Virus record (IMG/VR): IMGVR_UViG_3300025435_000073 | Span: 1-26,618 of that record | Direction: 5' to 3' (one strand) | From: a virus | Length of the DNA: 26,618 nt | Shown here: piece by piece, positions 1 to 6,509 of the stretch | How positions within the stretch are numbered: position 1 is the stretch's first letter | Layout: every line of letters begins with the position of its first letter | The notes under the pieces: model-generated | The model's database searches: none | What the model was told of the DNA's origin: nothing | Seen by the model: the letters and a program-made list of their open reading frames with translations, nothing else | Position numbers and translations under genes: made by a program

Positions 1-2
1 CT

Positions 3-101
3 TCGCGATTAGTTACGGTTGGCAGTTATTCCCATTCTAGCGAAAATACTTACCATGACGGTTGGATCTTTTTCACAGAGCCGTCATCTTTTAAAGCCTG
101 A
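3..101 (+). CDS. Possible C-terminal fragment of a plus-strand gene cut by the window edge
   Basis: The third forward frame is open from the window edge to a TGA at 99-101. It encodes about 32 residues ending in YHDGWIFFTEPSSFKA. The composition (W, FF, Y, H, mixed polar residues) looks protein-like, and the other forward frames hit stops early. No family is recognised. If real, this gene converges on the minus-strand endonuclease gene ending at 224. The same bases can form stem-loops (2-6 with 40-44; 55-61 with 81-87), so a structured RNA is the alternative reading. The fragment is short enough that chance openness cannot be excluded. Confidence 0.35.
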   Translation, partial: SRLVTVGSYSHSSENTYHDGWIFFTEPSSFKA

Positions 102-136
102 AGTTAGCTTTTGTCTGTGGCACCCGAGCTTCTGAA

Positions 137-150
137 CGCAGGAAACTGCG
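137..150 (+). other. GNRA-tetraloop hairpin
   Basis: The stem CGCAG (137-141) pairs perfectly with CTGCG (146-150) around a GAAA loop (142-145). A GAAA loop is a stable GNRA tetraloop only if the plus strand is transcribed; on the minus strand the loop would be UUUC. It lies in a short non-coding stretch (102-223) that is richer in G and C than its surroundings, and it is followed by a second hairpin at 162-179. Together they could be part of a structured RNA or of a transcription-end region between two converging genes. Confidence 0.45.
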
Positions 151-161
151 CCCTCAACGGG

Positions 162-179
162 GATCGAGCCGCCTCGATC
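162..179. terminator. Perfect 7-bp hairpin, possible terminator between converging genes
   Basis: GATCGAG (162-168) and CTCGATC (173-179) form a perfect 7-bp stem around CCGC. A run of six T lies at about 199-204 on the plus strand, roughly 20 bases after the stem, which is farther than in a canonical intrinsic terminator. No T-run follows on the minus strand. The position, just past the end of the minus-strand gene at 224 and after the plus-strand fragment ending at 101, fits a transcription-end or RNA-protecting element. Function is inferred only from position and structure. Confidence 0.35.
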
Positions 180-223
180 AAACAGAGCCTATAGCCTATT
201 TTTTGCCTAATATATGTGCGAGT

Positions 224-820
224 TTATTTTTTTAATTTACCTAACGTCATTCCTTCTGGAACAACAGATTTTCTGTAATTTTTAATTCCATCATTGCACC
301 ATTTTAGAGAAGACATCTTTTTAGACATATTTTCTCGATGCATTGGATTATCCCAAATTGATGATAATTGTTTACATCTTTTTTCGTAATTTTCTGGAAT
401 TGATAGATATTCTTTTGTTTTTTTACTTAAATGTTGTGCTTGTTTTTTCTGTGCCTGCGCATATTTCTTTTTAGTTTCTTCGGTATGTTTTTTGCCTTTG
501 AGTGCTTTTGATACTTTTTGTCTACTTTCAATGGTCCACAGCATAGCACCACCATCTCCCATTTCAGGAACTATGTTAGCAAAATCTTTAGATTCTACAA
601 TATTCCATAAAGTTGAATAATATATTCCAACTTCTTTAAGTTCTTTTTGATCATTTGTTTCAAGTAAAATTTCAGTTGTTACATCATAACCGTGTTTTTT
701 AATATGACGTTTCCATACAGTTCCTGAACCTTGATATAAATGCGGATCATTAGAGATAGTCTTGCCGAGATATTTTAACCCAGTCTTGTTGTGTGTTTTC
801 ACATAGAGGTAAATAGGCAT
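224..820 (-). CDS. Free-standing GIY-YIG homing endonuclease with NUMOD3 motif
   Basis: This is a predicted site-specific DNA endonuclease of the Seg/GIY-YIG type, the usual free-standing homing nuclease of T4-like phages. The N-terminus PIYLYVKTHNKTGLKYLGKT carries the GIY-YIG half-motifs as IYLY and KYLGK. Around residues 95-125 a NUMOD3-type DNA-binding motif is seen (SKALKGKKHTEETKKK), followed by a Lys-rich helix. The C-terminus has the W-x-NDG ... PEGMTLGK pattern common in phage homing nucleases. The start at 820 (197 aa) is chosen over an upstream in-frame ATG at 925 because it begins exactly at the GIY-YIG domain, has an AAGGA ribosome binding site 9 bases upstream, and avoids overlap with the preceding gene. 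A late-type AATAAATA box lies about 63 bases upstream, so it may be transcribed independently. Confidence 0.82.
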   Translation of the reverse strand: MPIYLYVKTHNKTGLKYLGKTISNDPHLYQGSGTVWKRHIKKHGYDVTTEILLETNDQKELKEVGIYYSTLWNIVESKDFANIVPEMGDGGAMLWTIESRQKVSKALKGKKHTEETKKKYAQAQKKQAQHLSKKTKEYLSIPENYEKRCKQLSSIWDNPMHRENMSKKMSSLKWCNDGIKNYRKSVVPEGMTLGKLKK

Positions 821-882
821 GCTGATAGTTCCTTCATAACTGTTAGAACGGATGGATGTTGGCGCATCGCGATCCGTACTAA

Positions 883-890
883 TATTTATT
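883..890 (-). promoter_or_regulatory. Candidate T4-type late promoter box for the homing endonuclease
   Basis: On the minus strand the bases read CTGTAATAAATATTAG, containing AATAAATA (7 of 8 to the T4 late consensus TATAAATA). It sits at the stop codon of the 148-aa nuclease gene and about 63 bases before the 820 start, so the transcript would have a leader of roughly 50 bases. T4 seg genes often have their own late promoters, which supports the reading. The identical octamer occurs upstream of two plus-strand genes. Confidence 0.55.
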
Positions 891-1335
891 ACAGTTTGAA
901 TCTTCTTACTTTTACAGAAATCCATCCGTTATACCATATACTTTCATCTAACAACACATCACAATCAAATTGATATTTTGATTCATAATATGACAATTCA
1001 GTTTTGCTTTTACAATATCTTAAAATTTCTCTTGTAAAATTATCTTTACCTATTTTGCCTACATCTTCGTTTAAAACATCATTTGATCCGTAATACTCTT
1101 GCCAATCACTATCTACTTTGCTGCGAATTTTCTTTTTTTTCTTAGTACCGTTTTTTAATTTTACTACCTTATAGGTAGTCTTTGCAAACTTTGCAAGCTT
1201 CTTGCCTATATATTTCCTGCCTGTGGTATTATTTGTGATTAGATAAACGAACCCAACACAGTCTTCAGGGAGAACTTCTACTATATTACCTTCGTAATAC
1301 CAACTGTTCTCTTTATTTTTGACTGCTCCTGTCAT
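889..1335 (-). CDS. GIY-YIG domain nuclease, 148 aa
   Basis: A small protein that is essentially one GIY-YIG nuclease domain. GFVYLITNNTTGRKYIGKK (about residues 28-46) gives the two half-motifs as FVYL and KYIGK. A basic loop KNGTKKKKKIRSK follows, then SDWQEYYGSN and a conserved Glu-rich helix (ELSYYESKYQF). The end, YNGWISVKVRRFKL, matches the usual ending of this family in T4-like phages as I recall it, so it looks full length. The start overlaps the end of the upstream small gene by 23 bases, with only a weak ribosome binding site, suggesting translational coupling. It lacks the NUMOD DNA-binding modules of the neighbouring nuclease, so it may be a resident phage nuclease rather than a homing enzyme. 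Substrate unknown. Confidence 0.75.
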   Translation of the reverse strand: MTGAVKNKENSWYYEGNIVEVLPEDCVGFVYLITNNTTGRKYIGKKLAKFAKTTYKVVKLKNGTKKKKKIRSKVDSDWQEYYGSNDVLNEDVGKIGKDNFTREILRYCKSKTELSYYESKYQFDCDVLLDESIWYNGWISVKVRRFKL

Positions 1336-1552
1336 TTCTTAGTCGTTTTTTTCTTTCTTTGCGCTGCTGTTGGATCTCCATGCGCCTCTTGCGAGCGAGA
1401 ATCCTTATGACACCTAGCGCATTACGTGCATCTATTCCAGGACGATCAGCGTCGCCAGTTTCCCAGCGCTCGTTAGCTTTGAAATATTTTATTATTTCCA
1501 GCATCAGCTGTTCGTTTAAGTCACCTGGACCAAATACAATCTTATTACTCAT
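1313..1552 (-). CDS. Small basic protein of unknown function
   Basis: Encodes 79 aa from the ATG at 1552, or 88 aa from an in-frame ATG at 1579 inside the end of gp46. I prefer 1552, which leaves 13 bases after the gp46 stop, but neither start has a convincing ribosome binding site. Visible features: an acidic/hydrophobic N-terminal half (GDLNEQLMLEIIKYFK), then DARNALGVIRILARKRRMEI and a strongly basic helical tail (QQQRKERKKRLRN). The motif ARNAL-x-x-IR-x-LA-x-x-RR-x-EI resembles the ARKAL-x-EI-type basic segment of small phage proteins sometimes annotated as histone-like; this is a weak similarity from memory. Its place between gp46 and a nuclease suggests a DNA- or nucleoprotein-related role, but no function can be assigned. 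Confidence 0.7.
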   Translation of the reverse strand: MSNKIVFGPGDLNEQLMLEIIKYFKANERWETGDADRPGIDARNALGVIRILARKRRMEIQQQRKERKKRLRNDRSSQK

Positions 1553-1565
1553 TATATAACCATTT

Positions 1566-3341
1566 TCAGTCGTATACATCTACAGAATTGGCGTAAGAAG
1601 TATAGCCGTTTTCTTTTATAACTTTCAACACGTTATTAACTCTACCTATCAATTCATCCTTATGAGATATTAGATAGATGTTTTTATTGCTTTCTCTAGC
1701 CATCTTCTTTAGAATAGCAAGTGAATTTTCAACACCAGCACTGTCCATGCCGCTATCGATCAATTCATCGATGAACAGCAAGTTGATAGGCTGATAGAGA
1801 TTTTCCCACATATCTCTAAAACTCCAGCTCAATGAAAGTATAAGCCTATTGCGTTCACCACGAGAAAGATTATCAAAATCCAAATCTTGACCAAGCTGCG
1901 TAATCTCCACTTGAAGATCGTTTTGGAAAACGACCTGATGAGGTAGTCCTGTTTTGTCTAAGTAATAGGTTAATCTCTGGTTGAGATAGCTAAGATTCTG
2001 ATCTATGATCTTCTTGCGTATGAAACTGTCCTTGTTGGTCAAGAGTTTCAAAAGGAACTCTTGATGTTCGCGGAATCTCGTTAGCTTATTGATAGAAGTC
2101 CAATCAATTTCTTGTATCGCAGTGTTCTCTAGCTCTTCGATCTGTTCCTGATAGGGATCAGTTTCTAGTTTTTTATTAGAATACTGATGTACGAGATTAT
2201 CTAAATTGCTCTTATGCTCGTATGCATCTTCTATCTTATCATAAAAAGTAGATGGCTTATGGGATAGTTCACCAATTTCTTCCAGTGCAGACACTAGTTC
2301 TGTTAGCTTATTTTCTAATCCGTTGAGATAGTTGGCACTATCTTCTACATCTTTGCTGGCTTTTGCTAGCATCTCTTTCTGTTTCTCTTCGTGCAGAGCC
2401 TGTCCACAGGCGTGGCATGAGTGAGATTCTGTGTCAGCTAACTGTTTTTTGAAGCGAGTTAGTGTCTTATCCGCTTGTGAGATGCTGCTTTCAACGGAAG
2501 CCTTCTCCCTATGAATAGCTCTAATATTATCATTCTTTGTGCTCCACGTTTTGAGAGCAGCATGAGCCTCAATTTCGGATCCAATATCCAGGTCTTGGAG
2601 ATGGCGAATAGCGGTTTCGATACTTTTAATTTCTTCTTCGTGCTTGTTGTACCACGCTTTCTTTTTGAAATTAAGAGATTCGATCGTTGTATTGATACGT
2701 TCGTTGCTAGCCTTAGTCGCTTCAATGTTTGCATTCTCCTGTGTTATCTGTTCTTTGACTAACCTAACCTGTTCTTTTAAAAGATCTGCTTTTTCACTGA
2801 GCGTTGTTATTCCTAAAAGCTGTTCAATAACTTCTCGCTGGTCATTGGCCTTCATACTTAGGAACGGTTCAGTATAAGTGTTTAGTGCCAGGATATGCTT
2901 GAACATCATATGGCTCATACCGATAATCGTATTGATAGACTCTTGTGTCTTACGACTGTCGCCTTGGCTTTCGTCTAGATCAGTTTCCTGTTCTTGATTA
3001 TTGACATAGAACTTCAATACATTGGGTTTTCTACCACGTTCGATACGATATTCGACACCGTCTCTCTCAAAGATGACGGTTACTAACATATTTTTTTGGT
3101 TAATGTTATTGATTAGGTTATCTTTTTTGATATTAGTGAGTGCTTGACCAAATAAACTGTAGCTGAGCGCATTAATAATAGTAGTTTTGCCTGTACCGTT
3201 ACGTGAGCCACTATCATCGCCACCCATGTCTAGATTTTCACCTAACACTAGGGTAAGCTGTTCTTTTTCAAAGTCTACAGCTTGGGTTTGATTGCCCACA
3301 CTCATAAAATTCTTAACTGTTAAGCTCTTTATCTTAATCAT
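1566..3341 (-). CDS. 46: Recombination endonuclease subunit gp46 (SbcC/Rad50-like ATPase)
   Basis: ATPase subunit of the gp46/gp47 exonuclease complex that resects DNA ends for recombination-dependent replication and host DNA breakdown. At 591 aa it is close to T4 gp46 (560). The N-terminal Walker A is GSRNGTGKTT (about residues 44-54). Long charged coiled-coil arms flank a zinc-hook CHAC (C309 and C312). The C-terminal half has the ABC signature LSRGERNRLILS, Walker B LLFIDE with a following D-loop (DSGMD), and the H-loop ISHKDE. All catalytic motifs are intact. Its ATG overlaps the gp47 stop as ATGA, so the two subunits are translationally coupled. It belongs to the minus-strand operon headed by gp55. 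Confidence 0.96.
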   Translation of the reverse strand: MIKIKSLTVKNFMSVGNQTQAVDFEKEQLTLVLGENLDMGGDDSGSRNGTGKTTIINALSYSLFGQALTNIKKDNLINNINQKNMLVTVIFERDGVEYRIERGRKPNVLKFYVNNQEQETDLDESQGDSRKTQESINTIIGMSHMMFKHILALNTYTEPFLSMKANDQREVIEQLLGITTLSEKADLLKEQVRLVKEQITQENANIEATKASNERINTTIESLNFKKKAWYNKHEEEIKSIETAIRHLQDLDIGSEIEAHAALKTWSTKNDNIRAIHREKASVESSISQADKTLTRFKKQLADTESHSCHACGQALHEEKQKEMLAKASKDVEDSANYLNGLENKLTELVSALEEIGELSHKPSTFYDKIEDAYEHKSNLDNLVHQYSNKKLETDPYQEQIEELENTAIQEIDWTSINKLTRFREHQEFLLKLLTNKDSFIRKKIIDQNLSYLNQRLTYYLDKTGLPHQVVFQNDLQVEITQLGQDLDFDNLSRGERNRLILSLSWSFRDMWENLYQPINLLFIDELIDSGMDSAGVENSLAILKKMARESNKNIYLISHKDELIGRVNNVLKVIKENGYTSYANSVDVYD

Positions 3342-4351
3342 AGGCTGTTATAAATCTCCAAAAGCAGTGCGGGTTCATAATTATCGCTTTCGATACTGAC
3401 GATTTGATTGGTAACGATCTGATCTACGCTTTCAAAATTGGTAATTTCCAAGTGACTAACGTTTCCATCTAGATCTTTCTTCTCTGGAATCAGTGTTAGC
3501 TCTCTTATAGCATACTTGCTCATAACAGTTTCTTTGATAAAGTTAGCTTCTTCAAAGCTAATATCGATATCTAAGCTAACTCTTAGATGCATCTTTGGTT
3601 TACAAAGCTTATCCATGTCGTCTATCAGCTTACTCAGCTTTGTAGTCCTATACAGAGGAGCATTTGGCCAATCTATGTATTGCGGTTCTGATCCCCATTC
3701 GAGTATCATCATTCCTCGTTCGCTATCCCAAGCATCCGCAAAGTTATGGGGGAAAGCATTACCGATATAATGGATATTGCCTTTGTTTTGGCGTTTATGG
3801 AAGTGTCCAGTAAAAACATACTCGTTATTTGCTAGATCTTCAGCTTTTACATCGCCGTGATCGGGCATTTGTACCATGGCGTTCATCATAAACATCGGCA
3901 ATTCGAAGTGTCCAAACATATAGCGGCTTTTCATTTTAGTGATTTTACGCCATTCGTCCCCTACTAGCCAAGGGATAAACGCAACATCATCCATAATGAT
4001 AGGATCTGTGATCATAGTGATCCCAGGAACGTGCTTTCCGAACGCTACAGAATTCATATCTCTGCGATCTTTGTAATAAAGATCGTGATTTCCAGGAAAG
4101 AACACGGTTTGATTGAATGCTTTTCCTAGTTTTTCTAAACACTCTAACCCTGTGTTCATCGTAGTGATATTAATACTGTTTCGATTGTGATTCCAATCTC
4201 CGCAAAATATCGCAGTTTCACACCCGTTAGCTTTAGCAGTAGCAATAAACCAATCAACAAATTCTACACAATCGTCGTTATGTGCTTTAGAATTTGACTT
4301 TAATCCGAGATGGATATCAGTAAACACGGCAGCTTTCTTAAAAAACTCCAT
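3338..4351 (-). CDS. 47: Recombination endonuclease subunit gp47 (SbcD/Mre11-like)
   Basis: Nuclease subunit partner of gp46, a metal-dependent phosphoesterase. Phosphoesterase motifs appear in order: FTDIHLG (D-x-H, about residues 11-16), FCGDWNH (GD-x-x-H), FFPGNHDLY (GNHD), an isolated GHFELP histidine, and FTGHFHKRQ (GHxH). At 337 aa it matches T4 gp47 (339). The C-terminal third is the capping/ATPase-binding region and has fewer obvious motifs. A strong AAGGAG ribosome binding site lies about 7 bases before the ATG. The 44-base gap after gp55 contains no strong promoter, so it is probably co-transcribed with gp55. Confidence 0.96.
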   Translation of the reverse strand: MEFFKKAAVFTDIHLGLKSNSKAHNDDCVEFVDWFIATAKANGCETAIFCGDWNHNRNSINITTMNTGLECLEKLGKAFNQTVFFPGNHDLYYKDRRDMNSVAFGKHVPGITMITDPIIMDDVAFIPWLVGDEWRKITKMKSRYMFGHFELPMFMMNAMVQMPDHGDVKAEDLANNEYVFTGHFHKRQNKGNIHYIGNAFPHNFADAWDSERGMMILEWGSEPQYIDWPNAPLYRTTKLSKLIDDMDKLCKPKMHLRVSLDIDISFEEANFIKETVMSKYAIRELTLIPEKKDLDGNVSHLEITNFESVDQIVTNQIVSIESDNYEPALLLEIYNSL

Positions 4352-4395
4352 AGTAACTCCTTGTGATTATAACTTAACACTAAAAAATGTTCTTG

Positions 4396-5226
4396 TCAAT
4401 CGGAAGTTCCACCACTATTTCTATCTTTAGCAAGCTGCCATTCGTGGTTTCCCTGTCTAGTATAGCTTGGATTGAAGTTATTCATTTCTAAGATATCGTC
4501 TCGTATGTTTTGATTGCGCTTCTCTATGTTGATAACCCTAGTAAAGCTGTTTGTGACTGCTGCTGTATAGTATGCGAAAGGGTTTTGGCTCTTTGATTCG
4601 TCAAATTGCAAGCCTATCTGTGTTAACTGTAAGATAGCCTGTCCACGCATTTCGTCATTATAGGTATATCCGCGGACATTTCCTCTCGTAGCATAGCGTT
4701 CACAGAGTTTCATAAACATCTTTGCTAGCTTGTTAGTAAACTGTCCTTGATCTTTCTTAAAGTAACCATTTTCCATGCCGCCGATCCAATGGCTCTTTCC
4801 AACGCACATTAGGTTATTGTTTTCATCATATTTCCAATGTTGGAACGGTGGAAAGTTTACTTTATCGTGGCTATCTGCTACTGTTTTGGTTTTTTTCTTT
4901 CTTCCTGGAGCTAAAGGTATGTGATCATAGGTCATGATACGGAATACGAGATCTGATTTCTCTATCTTTCGATAATCTATCTCACAATCTCCTAATTTAC
5001 TCTTCTTATCTCCAGCTAACTTCCTTCGTTCAAACTCTTGTGCGGTAAGTTTCTTGGCTCTAGTACGTTTAGCATCTGCTATAGTCCTGATATTGATCTT
5101 ATCTAGGCTAGGTAATATAGCATCATAATCACAATATGACGGATCTGTATAACTGCAATAGCTATTTTTGCTTTTATGTATCTCGTCGAGTAAGTCCTTG
5201 TTGTTTAAATAGTTTATTTTTGCCAT
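4396..5226 (-). CDS. 55: Late-transcription sigma factor gp55 with large central extension
   Basis: Sigma-family factor that lets host RNA polymerase recognise late promoters. The N-terminus INYLNNKDLLDEI matches the T4 gp55 start (YNYVNNKELLQAI as recalled). The sigma core is at residues 186-245: GYTYNDEMRG, then QFDESKSQNPFAYYTAAV and FTRVINIEKRNQN, collinear with T4 GYTQSWKQEM and the FDETKYKNPHAY helix. The protein is 276 aa against about 185 in T4; roughly 120 extra residues (about 20-185, with KKKTK and HWIGGMENG motifs) separate the N-terminus from the core. The hydrophobic clamp-binding tail of T4 gp55 is not obvious: this protein ends in WQLAKDRNSGGTSD. The start has GGAG 9 bases upstream. 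A sigma70-type promoter precedes it, so it is itself not dependent on gp55. Confidence 0.88.
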   Translation of the reverse strand: MAKINYLNNKDLLDEIHKSKNSYCSYTDPSYCDYDAILPSLDKINIRTIADAKRTRAKKLTAQEFERRKLAGDKKSKLGDCEIDYRKIEKSDLVFRIMTYDHIPLAPGRKKKTKTVADSHDKVNFPPFQHWKYDENNNLMCVGKSHWIGGMENGYFKKDQGQFTNKLAKMFMKLCERYATRGNVRGYTYNDEMRGQAILQLTQIGLQFDESKSQNPFAYYTAAVTNSFTRVINIEKRNQNIRDDILEMNNFNPSYTRQGNHEWQLAKDRNSGGTSD

Positions 5227-5247
5227 TATTATTATTCTCCAATCTAC

Positions 5248-5276
5248 ATTATAATATACGCAGTTAATTTTTGCAA
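5248..5276 (-). promoter_or_regulatory. Sigma70-type promoter for the gp55-gp47-gp46 operon
   Basis: Read on the minus strand: -35 box TTGCAA (5276-5271), a 17-base spacer, and a perfect -10 box TATAAT (5253-5248). The expected start is near 5241, giving a very short leader with GGAG at about 5238-5235 before the gp55 ATG at 5226. The spacing is optimal, so this is a good candidate for recognition by unmodified host RNA polymerase before late transcription. The -10 lies in the palindrome ATTATAAT, so TATAAT is also present on the plus strand, but there it has no matching -35. Confidence 0.65.
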
Positions 5277-5282
5277 TAAATA
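5275..5282 (+). promoter_or_regulatory. Candidate T4-type late promoter box for the structural operon
   Basis: AATAAATA (7 of 8 to T4 TATAAATA) lies 17 bases before the first structural gene, followed at once by a strong AGGAGG ribosome binding site (5286-5291). It overlaps the -35 box of the opposing gp55 operon promoter, so polymerases could not occupy both at the same time. The predicted start falls next to or within the ribosome binding site, which is unusually close and leaves some doubt. The same octamer stands upstream of gp6 and of the homing endonuclease. Confidence 0.5.
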
Positions 5283-5298
5283 TCTAGGAGGATTTCCT

Positions 5299-6204
5299 AT
5301 GGAAGAAGATGATTTTTTAGGTGGAACTAGTGATGCACTAGCGTCTGTTACTGATGGACTAAGTGATAGCGTTAGTAACGCGACTGATTCATTAGGTGAT
5401 CTAGTAACTGATGGACTAAATGGATTAGCAAATGTAGCTGCTGGTGCATTAACTGGTGCTGCATTGGGTGCTGTAGGCAGTATATTAGGTGGATTCAATA
5501 CTTTAGATCCTAATTTTGTTCTCAGTTCGTATCGTAGCCAAGGAATACCTCCAGGTGCAGAATACAATTATAATTCTAGTAGTGTTGCTACTAGATTCTT
5601 TACTCCGCCTAACCAAATGGATTGGCGTGTTAGCATTTTTAGTCCAATAATTTTAGATAGCGATGCTCTAGCACCTCTAGCAGAAACAAATGGAATGATA
5701 TTTCCATATTTACCAACTATATCCTTTAGCAGCAGCGCACATTATGATCAGATTCCTGTATTACACAGTAATTATCCCTTTTATGCCTACAGGAATTCAC
5801 AAGTTGAAGATATAACTATCACTGGAAGTTTTACAGTCCAAGATCAAAAAGAAGGTGTCTACTGGCTAGCAGTGATGCATTTCCTTCGCACTGCTACGAA
5901 AATGTATTCAGGAACAGGAGCAGATCTAGGAAACCCACCACCTATCTGCACGCTTAACGGGTACGGAGATTTTGTTTTTAATAATGTAAGTTGTGTAATA
6001 AAGCAGTTTAATATCTATTTCCAAAAAGATGTTGATTATATTTCAGTAAGAGGACCTATGGGCATAAGTTATGTGCCTTCTAGGGCAGAAATAACAGTTG
6101 TAGTGTCTCCTGTTTACAGTAGAGACAAGATTAAAACATTTAATCTATCTAGCTTTGCTAATGGCGATCTAATAACTGGATATGACGGGAACGGTTGGTT
6201 ATGA
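5299..6204 (+). CDS. Tail/baseplate structural protein, first gene of the structural operon
   Basis: Encodes 301 aa. Residues 1-60 are a low-complexity, Gly/Ala/Ser/Asp-rich segment with repeated small-residue spacing (LGDLVTDGLNGLANVAAGAL, then GAVGSILGG). The remaining 230 residues look like a compact beta-rich structural domain (FPYLPTISFSSSAHYDQIP, YAYRNSQVEDITITGSFTVQ, YWLAVMHFLRTATKMY, SRAEITVVVSPVY). This body resembles the tail-tube-like proteins at the tube-baseplate junction of T4-like phages (gp48/gp54 role), but I cannot assign it to either. It heads the baseplate operon behind a late-type promoter and an AGGAGG ribosome binding site. Its stop overlaps the next start as ATGA. Confidence 0.75.
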   Translation: MEEDDFLGGTSDALASVTDGLSDSVSNATDSLGDLVTDGLNGLANVAAGALTGAALGAVGSILGGFNTLDPNFVLSSYRSQGIPPGAEYNYNSSSVATRFFTPPNQMDWRVSIFSPIILDSDALAPLAETNGMIFPYLPTISFSSSAHYDQIPVLHSNYPFYAYRNSQVEDITITGSFTVQDQKEGVYWLAVMHFLRTATKMYSGTGADLGNPPPICTLNGYGDFVFNNVSCVIKQFNIYFQKDVDYISVRGPMGISYVPSRAEITVVVSPVYSRDKIKTFNLSSFANGDLITGYDGNGWL

Positions 6205-6506
6205 CAGCAAAATATTCACCTTCTAGTCCTTGGTATAAGACTCCTATATTAAATAATTCTCTAGATTTATGGGCTCCTAGGACCATACCTGCAAGAGATG
6301 ATGATTTTGAATATACTATATTACCTCAATACAACTATAGACCAGATCTATTAGCATTTGATATCTATGGAAATCCAAAACTATGGTGGGTTTTTATGCA
6401 GAGAAACAAGGATGTTATATTTGATCCTATATTTGATTTTAGGGCAGGAACTACTATCAAGTTACCTAAGAAGTCTGCATTATTATCGGCATTAGGAGTA
6501 AGTTAA
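6201..6506 (+). CDS. 53: Baseplate wedge protein gp53-like
   Basis: A 101-aa protein of the gp53 wedge family, which in T4 joins the wedge during baseplate assembly. The core LLAFDIYGNPKLWWVFMQRN followed by DPIFDFRAGTTIKLP has the family's D-x-YG-x-x-x-LWW ... G-x-x-I-x-LP pattern, a LysM-like arrangement. The ATG at 6201 is preferred over an in-frame TTG at 6195, because it overlaps the previous stop as ATGA, the coupling also used by gp47/gp46. It is about half the length of T4 gp53 (196 aa), keeping only the conserved domain. Confidence 0.82.
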   Translation: MTAKYSPSSPWYKTPILNNSLDLWAPRTIPARDDDFEYTILPQYNYRPDLLAFDIYGNPKLWWVFMQRNKDVIFDPIFDFRAGTTIKLPKKSALLSALGVS

Positions 6507-6509
6507 CCT

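Noticed and set aside
100-200. tRNA or group I intron in the left-edge hairpin region
   Set aside because: No cloverleaf with a proper T-arm and acceptor stem could be drawn, and no group I core elements (P3/P7 signatures) were found.
820-925. N-terminal extension of the homing endonuclease from the ATG at 925
   Set aside because: It would overlap the upstream gene, has no domain content, and would include the late-type promoter box. The ATG at 820 has a good ribosome binding site and begins at the GIY-YIG domain.
4372-4402. Promoter for gp47 (TTGACA near the end of gp55 with TATAAT downstream)
   Set aside because: The boxes are perfect but about 22 bases apart, too far for a normal sigma70 promoter; gp47 is more simply co-transcribed with gp55.
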